A stretch of 64,000 bases of DNA from Mobiluncus porci (GCF_009695935.1 NZ_VUMY01000002.1:62001-126000); one strand, 5' to 3'. Positions 25,135-33,875 are shown, numbered from the stretch's first letter. Program-made: numbers and translations. The notes: generated by a model from the sequence alone, not told the origin.

Positions 25135-26880
25135 TCATTGCACCTTGTAGGAGGCGGAGGTTGTCGTGTCGGATTTGCGGTCAGTCTTGGATTGGCGAGG
25201 CTTCTCGGATGGGTTCGTTTTTCCGGATTTGCTGGACTGACTCGGGGACTTGACGGGGACGTCGTTAATCCGCCAGCCGTATTGCGCTTTAGGAGAACCC
25301 ATCGCAGCCGCATCGGCATCAATCGTGATGGTCTTATCTTTAGTCGGCGGGTACAACACGGGGAAAGTCACGACGTCGTTTGCTTGAAGGGGTTGGGGTG
25401 CATAGACTTCTTGGGCGCCTGCGATGTAGGCGTGTTTGGCTTCTGTGCCATCGAAGGGGCGTAAATACTCCAATGGCGAGGTGCGGGCCTCGCCGCGTAA
25501 AATACTGCCTGCCCAAAAGCCGTTGCCCGGGGCGGGCTCACCGCGAAGTGTGTAACCCATCCCTAATTCGTTGCCCCACAGGGTCTCCACGTTCACGGAT
25601 TTCACCGTGAAAGTCACCAAGGTGTAGTTCTCGTAGGCGATTGCCTCGGAGGCGTTAATCTCCGCAATGGAATTCCTGGAGCTGCGCCCGCTCTGGTAGA
25701 CGACTGGCTCGGGCCAGGTGGATTCCTGGCCGGCGGCTGGCGGCTTGGCCGCCTGAGTCGCCTGCAATTCGAGGATTTCCTTCTTGACCGGAGTCTTAAT
25801 TGAGACCTGCACCCGCCGGTTCTTGGCCTTGTTTTCCTCGTTGTCATTCGGCGCCACCGGCTGGGACTCACCCTTACCGGAGGCTACGAAAGTGAAACCC
25901 GCCAGCTCAGGCTTGCCCTCCAACACGGTCTTTACCGCGTTGGCGCGGTTCTCGCTCAAAGCCTGGTTGCCAATATTCGGCTCCGGCACGTTGTCGGTGT
26001 GTCCCACAATCGAAACCTCACCTTTCTCGTGGGTCGCCAATGCCTTTGCGACTTCAGCAAGGGTGGCTTGGGACTCCGGCTTAAGATCCCACTTACCAGT
26101 GTCGAAAAATACATCAGCGGCGAGAGTCACATCAAGGCTTTCGGCGGAGGAAGAGACCCCCATCCCCGGCACTTTCGTAAAAGAAGAATAGGGAGCGTGG
26201 ACGTAACCTTCGGGGCTGTCAGGCAACTTTGCAAAGGCGCTCTGGAGCTTCTTGGGTGCCTCATCCGCGCCCACCACCGGCACGTCCCCCGCGAAGCCAA
26301 TTAAGCCCACAGATACACCGACAGACTTAGTGTCCGCACCCACATCCCCAAAAGGCACCAAAACTGACTCGGTCAAGCCGCCCTTTTGAGATTCCTCGAA
26401 GTCGTGCATCTTGTTCTTGTTTTTGCTGGGGTCTTGTGGAACCCAATCGGCATCGCTCATCTTGGGTTTCGTGGGCTCAAAGACCTCGGTGTCGTTGACA
26501 AGGTAGATACCCGCGAATTCGAAATTTGCGGGGTAGAAAACCGAGCTCATCGCCTGGCCTACCGCAGACCCGACAGTTGCCCGCGCAGGAAAACGCGTCA
26601 CTGCATCGGAAAACCCCGCCGTGAGCGCGAGCGCACTCACCCCGTTCTCGAGCCGATACACCGGCCCGACCTTCGCCCACATCGAGCCATCCCCGTAAGC
26701 GCCCTCGATCTCGACCGCGCCTTCGAGCTCCGCTGGCGCCTTTGCGCTCTCGGAAGCCGACACGCTCGGCTTCGCGCTCGGCTTAGTCGGCGGCTTCACC
26801 GGCAACACGCAGCCCGACAGCGTCAATGCTGCCACAAAACCCAAGGCCACCAGTGCATTAAGACTGCGATTGATTTGCAT
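25135..26880 (-). CDS. OmpA-domain lipoprotein
   Basis: 581 aa. Signal peptide with lipobox LTLSGC (Cys about 24), Pro/Lys/Ser linker, a domain of unknown type, then the OmpA peptidoglycan-binding domain (DVFFDTGKWDLKPESQATL, VGHTDN, LSENRANAVK, NRRVQVSI) at about 285-400. A further C-terminal beta-rich module (about 400-560) ends in YGWRINDVPVK plus a Ser/Lys tail. Likely anchored to the membrane and bound to the cell wall. The C-terminal module is duplicated on the opposite strand at 27030-27662. Confidence 0.85.
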   Translation of the reverse strand: MQINRSLNALVALGFVAALTLSGCVLPVKPPTKPSAKPSVSASESAKAPAELEGAVEIEGAYGDGSMWAKVGPVYRLENGVSALALTAGFSDAVTRFPARATVGSAVGQAMSSVFYPANFEFAGIYLVNDTEVFEPTKPKMSDADWVPQDPSKNKNKMHDFEESQKGGLTESVLVPFGDVGADTKSVGVSVGLIGFAGDVPVVGADEAPKKLQSAFAKLPDSPEGYVHAPYSSFTKVPGMGVSSSAESLDVTLAADVFFDTGKWDLKPESQATLAEVAKALATHEKGEVSIVGHTDNVPEPNIGNQALSENRANAVKTVLEGKPELAGFTFVASGKGESQPVAPNDNEENKAKNRRVQVSIKTPVKKEILELQATQAAKPPAAGQESTWPEPVVYQSGRSSRNSIAEINASEAIAYENYTLVTFTVKSVNVETLWGNELGMGYTLRGEPAPGNGFWAGSILRGEARTSPLEYLRPFDGTEAKHAYIAGAQEVYAPQPLQANDVVTFPVLYPPTKDKTITIDADAAAMGSPKAQYGWRINDVPVKSPSQSSKSGKTNPSEKPRQSKTDRKSDTTTSASYKVQ

Positions 26881-27029
26881 ACGCTAATCCTTTTCCTTCA
26901 GGCAAAGTTCTAATAGATATTATTGCGCCTTCAACTAACAAAACTCCAAATATTACATTAGCTTAAAACAATCCAAACAAGCTACTAATAAAAACCTCTG
27001 TCGAATACCCTCCAAACGGGGGCACGTCA

Positions 27030-27662
27030 GAGGAAAACAAGGCCAAGAACCGGCGGGTGCAGGTCTCAATTAAGACTCCGGTCAAGAAAGAAATTCTTGA
27101 ACTGCAAGCCACCCAATCCGCGAAACCCGCACCCGCCGCCAATGAATCCACCTGGGCAGAACCAGTAGTTTATAACACGAACAAATCGGGGGGAAATAAG
27201 GAAGTGGAGATTAGCGCCTCCGAGGCTACGGTCTACAAAAACTACACGCTTGTAACTTTCAAAGTGAAGAATATTTCCGTCAGTGGGGTGTGGACGTTTA
27301 GCCTACGGGTAGGTAAAAACGAGAGTAATCCCGATGACATTGGCTCTTTCTATCAAGAGTTTTACGGGGCAGAGATTTTGAGGGGAACTGCGCGTACTGG
27401 CCCGCTACAGTATCAGCGCCCTAAGGATAGCGGGGACAGTCAGCGTTTTGCGGTACTTACCGGGGCATCCCCGAATAGAGCGCCTAGCTCACCTTCACCG
27501 GGGGACACCATCACATTCCCGGTGTTATTCCCCACAACCAAGGATAAGACTATAACCATAGATGCCTCAGCAGTTGTACCGACTGGCAAAAACAAACAGT
27601 ACGGCTGGCGGATTAATGACATCCCCGTCAAACCGGCCAAGGCGACCAAATCCAAGGATTGA
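27030..27662 (+). pseudogene. orphan C-terminal module of the OmpA-domain lipoprotein
   Basis: Homology to the gene at 25135-26880 begins abruptly at EENKAKNRRVQVSIK, the last strand of the OmpA domain, and continues to the end (YGWRINDIPVK). The junction stretch is nearly identical in DNA, while the rest has diverged to about half identity by eye. No signal peptide or OmpA domain is present, and the only starts (such as GTG 27057) lack a good RBS. Opposite orientation to the parent. It looks like an unexpressed alternative cassette or a recombination remnant. Confidence 0.7.
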
Positions 27663-27706
27663 CGTCACCTTCTCCTTCTGCGAGCATTGACCAAGCAATT
27701 TTCATG

Positions 27707-27721
27707 TAGTACTATGTACTA
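27707..27721. promoter_or_regulatory. operator-like palindrome of relBE
   Basis: TAGTAC-TAT-GTACTA, a perfect 6-bp dyad whose end abuts the antitoxin leader. It contains TACTAT as a possible -10. Fits autoregulation by a RelB-type antitoxin. Confidence 0.5.
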
Positions 27722-27735
27722 TGAAAGGGGTTGTC

Positions 27736-27957
27736 ATGGCATTCTCAATCCGTCTGACCGAAGATGAGCGCAAACTTGCGACCGCCTATGCCGATTTGCA
27801 CACCATGTCGCTGGGTGAGGCGTTTAAACAGGCTCTATTTGAACGCATTGAAGACGAATATGATGTTGTGCTCGGCGAGGATGCTCTGAACGATTATGCT
27901 GCTGACGGCTATAAGAGTCGCCCCATCGGCGAGTTGTGGGAAGAATGCGGTATATGA
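27736..27957 (+). CDS. RelB/DinJ-like antitoxin (ribbon-helix-helix)
   Basis: 73 aa from ATG 27736, chosen over ATG 27721 because GAAAGGGG lies at the right distance and the earlier codon overlaps the operator palindrome. MAFSIRLTEDERKLATAYAD is a ribbon-helix-helix start. The C-terminal part is acidic (EDEYDVVLGEDALNDY). ATGA overlap with relE. Confidence 0.82.
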   Translation: MAFSIRLTEDERKLATAYADLHTMSLGEAFKQALFERIEDEYDVVLGEDALNDYAADGYKSRPIGELWEECGI

Positions 27958-28220
27958 GCTGGAGTGTTGAAACAACCACTCGCTTTGACAAGGAGTTCAA
28001 GAAACTCGACAAATACACCCAGAAAATGATTAAGGGATGGGTGCTCAAAAACCTTGAAAACACGGACAACCCTAGGCTTCACGGCAAACAACTCACGGCC
28101 AACCTCTCCGGACTGTGGCGCTATCGCATCGGAGACTATCGCCTTATTTGCCAACTCCAAGATGATCGCCTCGTCATCCTGGCACTCACAATTGGCCACA
28201 GGCGCGAGATATATCGCTAG
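27954..28220 (+). CDS. relE: RelE-type mRNA interferase toxin
   Basis: 88 aa from ATG 27954, translationally coupled to the antitoxin. RelE pattern: TTRFDKEFKKLDKYTQKMI, NPRLHGKQLTANLSGLWRYR, IGDYRLICQLQDDRLVILAL and the terminal IGHRREIY. The Arg residues and final Tyr correspond to the RelE catalytic set. The gap 28221-28457 downstream contains no complete gene. Confidence 0.88.
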   Translation: MSWSVETTTRFDKEFKKLDKYTQKMIKGWVLKNLENTDNPRLHGKQLTANLSGLWRYRIGDYRLICQLQDDRLVILALTIGHRREIYR

Positions 28221-28457
28221 ACCCCGAAGAGGTCGTAAATCGTCAGGTAGTTGAAAACGCCCAGTTGCCGGCGATAAGCACGGCGAGGACGGCAAGGTAA
28301 ACCCCGGCGTCATCGGCGAGCGCTCGGAATTGACCCCAATTGAATACGAGACCATCTGAGGTCCAGCCGCCAAAAATGGACGATTAGAGGCACAAAAACG
28401 TCAACTAAACCTTTAGCAGTCCGCTCTTCCCCGCCGGAACCGCCGGAATCAGACCAG

Positions 28458-28898
28458 TCACGCAGAATTAGAGACACTTCCGACTTCAGCGAGCCACTGC
28501 TCGGACATCTCATAAGCCGTCAGACCCAGAGGCGAATAAACTGGATCATACTGATAGCGCGCATCCACACTGTTGATTTTCGCGTCATAAACCAGCTTAA
28601 TCTCCGTGGGCATATCCGCCTCAAACTCTTTACAAACAGCAATAAGATCTTCCATGTTTTGCATGAGGGAAGCCAGGACGGATCGCTGGTGATCCAAACT
28701 GGTGTCATAACCCTCCGGAAGTTTACTTTTTGCCCGGATACTCCCACCAACTGCAAAGAAACAGTCGACACTAAGGGTGTTTTCTTCAAAAGAACCGTAA
28801 ATATAAACCTTGTCCACGGCATGCTTCGCATAGTCAAGACACACCGAAATCATGTCAGTCTGAATCGCACTAAACGCATCCTCAAATCCAGGTTTCAT
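28458..28898 (-). CDS. candidate immunity protein, YezG/DUF600-like
   Basis: 146 aa, no signal peptide, so cytoplasmic. The pattern DKVYIYGSFEENTLSVDCFF, then LMQNMEDLIAVCKEF and PTEIKLVYDA with a closing EQWLAEV resembles DUF600/YezG proteins that protect against polymorphic nuclease toxins. The assignment is by eye and uncertain. It lies directly downstream of a PoNi gene in a cluster of immunity genes, which supports an immunity role. Confidence 0.5.
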   Translation of the reverse strand: MKPGFEDAFSAIQTDMISVCLDYAKHAVDKVYIYGSFEENTLSVDCFFAVGGSIRAKSKLPEGYDTSLDHQRSVLASLMQNMEDLIAVCKEFEADMPTEIKLVYDAKINSVDARYQYDPVYSPLGLTAYEMSEQWLAEVGSVSNSA

Positions 28899-28947
28899 TA
28901 CGAGTTCCTTTGACGCAGGTGGGTTTCCCCGCTAAGCAAACTACCCG

Positions 28948-29658
28948 TTACCCGCGGCGGTAGTGGACAAGATCATAGGGATAGTAAGCAGTGTCCTTCA
29001 AAATGCTGTCATCCACGCCAAGAATCTTCATAACCGCCCCCGCCTCAAAACTCCAATAACCAGCATAGGTTTTATATTCAGGATGTTTATGTCGATCGTA
29101 CCAGTAGTCTTCGCTGTGCCCTTTATACCAGTCTTTTTCGAGCCATTTTTTCAAGTTCTCGGCAGCAGTTTCAGGATGATCAACAATCGGTTTCAAACCC
29201 GTGTAAGGGAACCCATAAGAAAAATCACTCCCCATCTCAACCTTGCCCTCAAACATCCAGGCAGCATAAAACTCGGTCAACGCATCTGCTCGCCCCACCG
29301 AGCGCACCAAGTCATCAAGAATCCGGAACTGCTCCGGGCTAGCTTCAAACAACACCGCCCAAGACATCATGTCAGACATCTGCAGACTCGTAGTTCGTTC
29401 ACCCCAGTAAGCTGGCATAAGTTCAAGAATTTCCTCAAACAAACCCTGTAATTCCTCTAAGTCATAACCAGCAGAATATTTCCCATAAAACAAATCAAAG
29501 AGGCAAATAACATTTGCATTAAACATACGTCTCCTCTTTGCGGCGTCTCCTTCCCCTTCAGCCCTTACGACACCATCTCTTGTAAAATTACGCAAATCTA
29601 GCGATTCGCTTACGAAGTTTCTAAAATAATCTTCGTCCATTAAATTATCTCGAACCAT
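28948..29658 (-). CDS. PoNi-type immunity protein (DUF1910/DUF1911)
   Basis: 236 aa from ATG 29658 with GAGGAG upstream. All-helical, with FDLFYGKYSAGYDLEEL, MMSWAVLFEASPEQFRILDD, YAGYWSFEAGAVMKILGVDD and YYPYDLVHYR, the signature of PoNi proteins that neutralise PoNe DNase toxins. From the middle to the end it is almost identical to the paralog at 35704-36405, while the first 70 residues differ. It follows the truncated PoNe tip at 29677-29874, its presumed cognate toxin remnant. Confidence 0.85.
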   Translation of the reverse strand: MVRDNLMDEDYFRNFVSESLDLRNFTRDGVVRAEGEGDAAKRRRMFNANVICLFDLFYGKYSAGYDLEELQGLFEEILELMPAYWGERTTSLQMSDMMSWAVLFEASPEQFRILDDLVRSVGRADALTEFYAAWMFEGKVEMGSDFSYGFPYTGLKPIVDHPETAAENLKKWLEKDWYKGHSEDYWYDRHKHPEYKTYAGYWSFEAGAVMKILGVDDSILKDTAYYPYDLVHYRRG

Positions 29659-29676
29659 ATGGGCTCCTCTCGTAGC

Positions 29677-29874
29677 CTATTTAGCAATATGTGCACTCTC
29701 ATCTAGTAATTTTGTTGTTACACTTCCATCTGGATTAATTCTTACGAAATTGGGCTGGTATCCCTTATCAAGGATATCTAAATAAACCGACTTCTTTCCT
29801 CCTAGTGCATCTAAAAGACGATTTTCAATCCAGTCTCCGGTCATTTGTGATGTATTATCCTTTAACACTTTCCG
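29677..29874 (-). pseudogene. PoNe nuclease C-terminal tip cut by an IS
   Basis: The frame reads SQMTGDWIENRLLDALGGKK and ends KLLDESAHIAK. It aligns with the last 55 residues of the intact PoNe-like toxin at 36429-37784 (KQMSEKWIETRL ... KALDAAGNIVK). Everything upstream is lost at the IS boundary (29875). No active-site residues remain, so this is an orphan tip next to its immunity gene. Confidence 0.75.
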
Positions 29875-29902
29875 TGAAGCGTACTGGGTTTTGTTCCGTT
29901 TC

Positions 29903-30757
29903 TTATACGGGGGTCAGTTCGCTGACCCGGGTCTGATTATACATATTGATGATCTCGGCTGGTGTTCGGTATTCGAGTGCTTCGTGGAGGCGCTCGTTGT
30001 TCCACCTGTACACCCAGTTCAATGTAGCGAACTCGACCTCGGTCAGTGAGGCCCAGGGCTGGGAATAGATCAGCTCGGTCTTATATAGCCCGTTCACTGT
30101 TTCTGCGAGGGCGTTATCGTAGGAATCACCCACGCTCCCGGTAGAGGGCTTAATCCCATAATCAGTGAGCGTCTCGTTATACGCGATGCTCGTGTACTGA
30201 GAGCCATGATCAGAATGATGTATGAGCTGGTCAAGCTGATTCGTGGCACTCATCACTGCTTGTTCGAGCGCCTCTAACGGTAGCGCCTCAGTTTTCATCG
30301 AGGAGCGGGTCGCCCAACCCACAATCTTGCGGCTGTAAACGTCAGTGACGAACGCCGTATACACGAAGCCGGACAAGGTTCGCACATACGTAATATCAGC
30401 AACCCACAGCTCGTTCGCCCTACTCGCCTTGAACTGCCGATTCACCAAATCCGGGCGAGAATCCGGCTCGGGGGCAGGCCTGGTCGTCACTGGGATGCGT
30501 CCCCGGCGAACGCCCTCAATTCCAGCGATCCTCATGAGCCGAGCCACCTGGTCACGCCCAACATCCCAGCCAGCCCGCCTGACTGCATGCCACATTTTCC
30601 GCACACCATAGACGCCAAAATTCTTTTCGTGAATCAACCGTAGTTCTTCAATGAGAATCTGATCACGAACACTTCTCGCGCTGGAGCCGCCTAACCTCCT
30701 CGTGCTCTTCACGCGTGAGTCCCTGCCGCACGCCAGTCTCAACAAGATGTCGTTCAT
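29903..30757 (-). CDS. IS3 transposase orfB (DDE integrase core), copy 1
   Basis: 284 aa if started at the MNDILL methionine. Core DDE motif: WVADITYVRT (Asp), LIHHSDHGSQYTS (Asp) and DNALAETVNGLYKTE (Glu). HTH_21-type region YGVRKMWHAVRRAGW precedes it. In complete IS3 elements orfB starts with a longer stretch after the orfA-orfB frameshift. Here the orfA frame runs into SVRDQI almost at once, so about 80-90 residues of the usual N-terminus appear to be missing. Confidence 0.85.
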   Translation of the reverse strand: MNDILLRLACGRDSRVKSTRRLGGSSARSVRDQILIEELRLIHEKNFGVYGVRKMWHAVRRAGWDVGRDQVARLMRIAGIEGVRRGRIPVTTRPAPEPDSRPDLVNRQFKASRANELWVADITYVRTLSGFVYTAFVTDVYSRKIVGWATRSSMKTEALPLEALEQAVMSATNQLDQLIHHSDHGSQYTSIAYNETLTDYGIKPSTGSVGDSYDNALAETVNGLYKTELIYSQPWASLTEVEFATLNWVYRWNNERLHEALEYRTPAEIINMYNQTRVSELTPV

Positions 30758-30908
30758 ACCAGCGGCGTAGCGACTCGGCCGCGATCCCTAGCTTCGGGGC
30801 GATCTCGTTGACTGCCTGCCACTGAGAACACGAGCCATCACCAGCTAACCGATCCACGAGCATCCGCACCGCGCGATCCTTAAACTCCTGTGAATACCTC
30901 TTAGACAT
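30663..30908 (-). CDS. IS3 orfA, helix-turn-helix, copy 1
   Basis: 81 aa from ATG 30908 (MSKRYSQEFKDRAVRMLVD), with a second helix pair PKLGIAAESLRRWYERH. Binds the IS ends in IS3 elements. It ends QREKCS where the leucine-zipper continuation seen in full elements should begin. Confidence 0.85.
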   Translation of the reverse strand: MSKRYSQEFKDRAVRMLVDRLAGDGSCSQWQAVNEIAPKLGIAAESLRRWYERHLVETGVRQGLTREEHEEVRRLQREKCS

Positions 30909-31021
30909 ATCCCTAATCCTCTCAAAAACAAGGAGGAACAAAACCCAGCACGCTTCATGTAAGTAGCTGATCTGAGAGTAAGGTGATTGATTATGCTTTG
31001 TTCATGATGCTGAAGCTAAGC

Positions 31022-31049
31022 TTGCGGCGCTTGTCTGGGTTCATATAAT
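31022..31049 (+). promoter_or_regulatory. promoter candidate of effector gene 31179
   Basis: TTGCGG (31022-31027), 16-nt spacer, perfect TATAAT (31044-31049), 130 nt before the start codon in the 221-bp gap between IS copy 1 and the effector gene. Nothing else is seen in that gap. Confidence 0.45.
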
Positions 31050-31178
31050 CTCAGAGGACTTTGGAGACCCATGTCCAGAATTGCTAGTGATTGGGATGGT
31101 AAGCTCGCTTGGTATGCGCTATAGATTACTGTAAGATTGCTGAGCAAATGCTGAACGGCATCTGATAGGGAATTGATT

Positions 31179-32414
31179 ATGCGTCTAACTCAAAATCGTG
31201 GTTCCTGGGGTCGTTCCTTGGTGCGTGAGCGTGGGGCTAACGTCATGGCGTACGTAGGTATATTTATTGTAGCAGTTGCTATAATTATCGGTATATCGTT
31301 GGTGGTTCAGGGTAGCAAAATGGGTCAGGTGATTTTCCTGGCAATGTGTCGAGTCTCGGGCGGGCAGAACTGCGAAGTTGCTGCAGGGAGAGAGTCACAA
31401 AATGCTTACCCAAACGAATGGGAGCGACTTAAAGCGGAATTCGCAAAAAAACCAAAGGCGAAGTATCTCGTGAACGGCGATAGTTATATATCGGGTGAGG
31501 GTGGGTTCGATTACCTTGGTAATGCTAAGGATCCTTCATATTGGTGCCATCGTTCCGCCCATGCTTCAACGCTTAGTATTAAAAAGAGTCTGAACATTAG
31601 TGGTGAAAATTACATAAATAGGACTTGTTCAGGTGCAGTCTCCGGGCATCTTGCCGGAAACGGACAGTATGGTGAGGGGCCTCAGCAGGATGTAGAGAAT
31701 CCGGAGGATGTGTTACTCTACGAAATTTCCATCACAGGTAATGATCTCGGTTTTAAGGACGTGTTAACCGAATGCGCGCGCCCCAACGGTCCGATTAAAG
31801 GCTGCACTAATAATCAAATTGCGCAGAAACTGGAGAAGATTATTAAAGGGGAAATTCCTTTTAAAAAGATAGGAGATAAAGAATACACCTATGAAGAATA
31901 TCTTGTAAAGCTGTATAGCGATGCACAGGAAAAATTCCCCAATTCTACAATAGTAGTTCATGGATATCCTAGATTCTGGGCAGAGGATCAAAATGGAAAT
32001 ACAAAAGCAAACCATTTTTTGGAGGGAGATCTAACCGCTTCTATGCTTGATAGTGAGATAGACTTATTATCTAATGGAAGTGATTTGTCCATATCCAGAC
32101 AGGAAAAGAAATGGATGAACAACCAGAACAAGCTCGCTAACCGGGCTATTGCTAATGCGGTTAAAAAAGTAGCTTCAGAAGGAAACGGAAATCCTGTAAT
32201 TTTTGTGGATTTATATGAGGGAATGAAGGGTCATGAAATAGACACTGAAAAGCCGTGGATTCATGGTATTGGAATAAATCCAGCCGAGTCAAACGAAGAG
32301 CTTGGTTTTGTAGATCAGTTGAAAGATACTTTTAACGCATCTGTGCATCCAAATGCAATTGGCTATACCGAGATTGGTAATCTAACCCAACAAAGCATTG
32401 AAAATTACGATTAA
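31179..32414 (+). CDS. SGNH hydrolase effector with prepilin-like leader
   Basis: 411 aa from ATG 31179 (the TTG at 31173 is rejected). Leader: basic residues 1-18, cleavage site G19|A20 in RERGANVMAYVG, hydrophobic helix about 25-45, then a CRVSGGQNC loop. Catalytic part: GDSYISGEG (Ser102, block I), Gly in SGAVSG, TGNDLGF (Asn188, block III) and HPNAIGY (His390, block V), all four SGNH blocks. Probably a surface or secreted esterase/lipase-like enzyme. Mature position 5 is Ala, not the Glu of true pilins. Followed by a lipoprotein gene 13 nt downstream, the likely cognate immunity gene. Confidence 0.85.
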   Translation: MRLTQNRGSWGRSLVRERGANVMAYVGIFIVAVAIIIGISLVVQGSKMGQVIFLAMCRVSGGQNCEVAAGRESQNAYPNEWERLKAEFAKKPKAKYLVNGDSYISGEGGFDYLGNAKDPSYWCHRSAHASTLSIKKSLNISGENYINRTCSGAVSGHLAGNGQYGEGPQQDVENPEDVLLYEISITGNDLGFKDVLTECARPNGPIKGCTNNQIAQKLEKIIKGEIPFKKIGDKEYTYEEYLVKLYSDAQEKFPNSTIVVHGYPRFWAEDQNGNTKANHFLEGDLTASMLDSEIDLLSNGSDLSISRQEKKWMNNQNKLANRAIANAVKKVASEGNGNPVIFVDLYEGMKGHEIDTEKPWIHGIGINPAESNEELGFVDQLKDTFNASVHPNAIGYTEIGNLTQQSIENYD

Positions 32415-32427
32415 GAGTAAAGGGTAA

Positions 32428-33105
32428 ATGATGAATAAGAACAGTTTGATTGCATTAGGCCTGGTATTGCTGTTAGCACTGAGCGCGTGCGCGCAGAACA
32501 GTCAGGAAGCAAAGGACACGACAGTGAAATCAGAAAAGTTTAGCACTGAACAAGAGGATTTCCTCCTCAAGACAGATGAACTCAATAACTATTTAGATTC
32601 TCCCGCAGGATGGAGAACTGATGCTATGGAAGTCGTCGGTGATCAATTTGTGAATATTGACCCCTACGCGTGCCGTTATAAAGTTAGTGATGTAAAGCAG
32701 ACAGATCAAATGCAAATTGCTTTCAATGCCTCTCAGTTTGGGCCAGTATTAATTCAACAGCTCCGGTTGGTTGGAAATGAGAATGCTATGGGCCTCATCG
32801 CCGATGTGCACGAAGCTCTTAAAAACTGTGAGCAAGGCGAGCCTCTAGTCGACAGGAAGCATGAGACTACGTCATATACTTTTTCTCTTGAAGATTCATC
32901 AGAAATCCCCAATTCCGTGATGTGGAAACGCACCACCAACAGCACCGATCCCAACGCTGAATATGTGACGAATGTCGCTCATGGCGCACTTATGGTAAAA
33001 GGTGATGTGTTGGTTTGTTTCATTTGGGGCATAACCCCTGCCACCGCAGATCTTGCCGATCCGAAAATCCTGCTTGAAGCGATGAAGATAGTGGCGCAGA
33101 AATAA
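32428..33105 (+). CDS. island lipoprotein family member (candidate immunity)
   Basis: 225 aa. Signal peptide with lipobox ALSACA (Cys about 22). The mature part carries the family motifs ELNNYLDSPAGWRTDA, ASQFGPVLIQQ, NSVMWKRTT and a final VLVCFIWGITPATAD. The same motifs recur at 50053, 52133, 52874, 54551 and, weaker, 50966 and 55464. Faintly like PknH-type extracellular sensor domains, by eye only. Position directly behind an SGNH effector suggests a membrane-tethered protector. Confidence 0.7.
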   Translation: MMNKNSLIALGLVLLLALSACAQNSQEAKDTTVKSEKFSTEQEDFLLKTDELNNYLDSPAGWRTDAMEVVGDQFVNIDPYACRYKVSDVKQTDQMQIAFNASQFGPVLIQQLRLVGNENAMGLIADVHEALKNCEQGEPLVDRKHETTSYTFSLEDSSEIPNSVMWKRTTNSTDPNAEYVTNVAHGALMVKGDVLVCFIWGITPATADLADPKILLEAMKIVAQK

Positions 33106-33120
33106 AGGTTTTGGAAAGTC

Positions 33121-33771
33121 ATGCTGAGTAAAGGCAGATATCGGTGGTTTTTTATAGCGCTGGGATTATATGTGTTCATCCAGGTGGTTTATGCTCTGGC
33201 CCCGAGGTTTGTGAAGTCGCCAGTACCCTATGGTGTAACGATTTATCGTATTGGTTTTAATTACGTTTTCCAGGCATTTACGGTTTTGGGTCTCATCGCT
33301 CTGTGTTATTGGTTATTTATAAAGTTCCGAAAGTCAAAAGCCGCCACAGGGCGTTGTGATTTACTCAATACTCTTACGGTGTTGGTGATTATAGTGTTGT
33401 TTATAGGAGTGTTTCTCGGGATTACAATTTCGGGAAACCGGCCTTTTTTGTATGGCACTCGGATATATTCTCAAACCATGCAAGAGGAAGTTTGCCCGGA
33501 CTTTTTCGAATTTGCTTGTCCTGTCGGTTATAAATGCACCGTGCAAGACAGTTGGAAGACCCGGGATTATGGCTTTTGGAAACCGAAAGGTCCTTTCCTG
33601 GTGGAGGCAAGCGTAGCAGATGATTTTGACTGCGATGAACTCAAGCCTGCAAAGTCTAAGTGGTCCAAAATCCATGAGCCTTTTTTGACGAGCCTGCCTT
33701 TCGCTGCTGTGTTTTCGTTACTCGTGACTATAGGCGGTGCCCTAACCGTTTGGAGGAGTTGGCGCCGTTGA
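33121..33771 (+). CDS. four-helix membrane protein with Cys-containing outer loop
   Basis: 216 aa starting 15 nt after the lipoprotein gene. Hydrophobic helices near 9-27, 48-66, 82-102 and 188-207. A loop of about 80 residues between the last two holds four Cys (EEVCPDFFEFACPVGYKC, DFDCDEL), likely outside and disulfide-bonded. Third gene of the SGNH1 unit. Possibly a second protective protein; family unknown. Confidence 0.6.
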   Translation: MLSKGRYRWFFIALGLYVFIQVVYALAPRFVKSPVPYGVTIYRIGFNYVFQAFTVLGLIALCYWLFIKFRKSKAATGRCDLLNTLTVLVIIVLFIGVFLGITISGNRPFLYGTRIYSQTMQEEVCPDFFEFACPVGYKCTVQDSWKTRDYGFWKPKGPFLVEASVADDFDCDELKPAKSKWSKIHEPFLTSLPFAAVFSLLVTIGGALTVWRSWRR

Positions 33772-33875
33772 GGTTCTGCTCCTATCTTGGATTTGGGAGG
33801 TGCATCATATTTTGGATAGGTAGCCCAAGAAGATTGAGTCAAATGTACTACCGTGATTGAGATTGTTAGGTGAGG

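Larger units (their letters stand above)
29875..30957 (-). mobile_element. IS3-family element, copy 1 (1,083 bp)
   Basis: Ends are inverted repeats beginning TGAAGCGT and containing a perfect TGGGTTTTGTTCC. Carries orfA (30663-30908) and orfB (29903-30757) on the minus strand. The second copy at 58535-59617 has the same length. No direct target duplication is evident in the flanks (CCG left, TGT right), which suggests rearrangement after insertion. The left end interrupts a PoNe toxin gene. Confidence 0.85.

Noticed and set aside
24900-25464. Plus-strand frames opposite the DUF192 and OmpA genes
   Set aside because: No motif or RBS; the minus-strand genes have clear domains.
25135-26880. OmpA domain as a sign of a Gram-negative host
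   Set aside because: OmpA-type peptidoglycan-binding domains occur in actinobacterial lipoproteins; all surrounding genes are actinobacterial in type.
28221-28457. Coding-like plus-strand stretch KRPVAGDKHGEDGKVNPGVI after relE
   Set aside because: About 30 codons with a stop just before it and no start. It may be debris of a gene end, but I cannot name the family, so no feature is claimed.
29872-30960. Target-site duplication of IS copy 1
   Set aside because: Flanks (CCG left, TGT right) do not match; shifting the boundaries inward to the TGGGTTTTGTTCC core does not give a match either.
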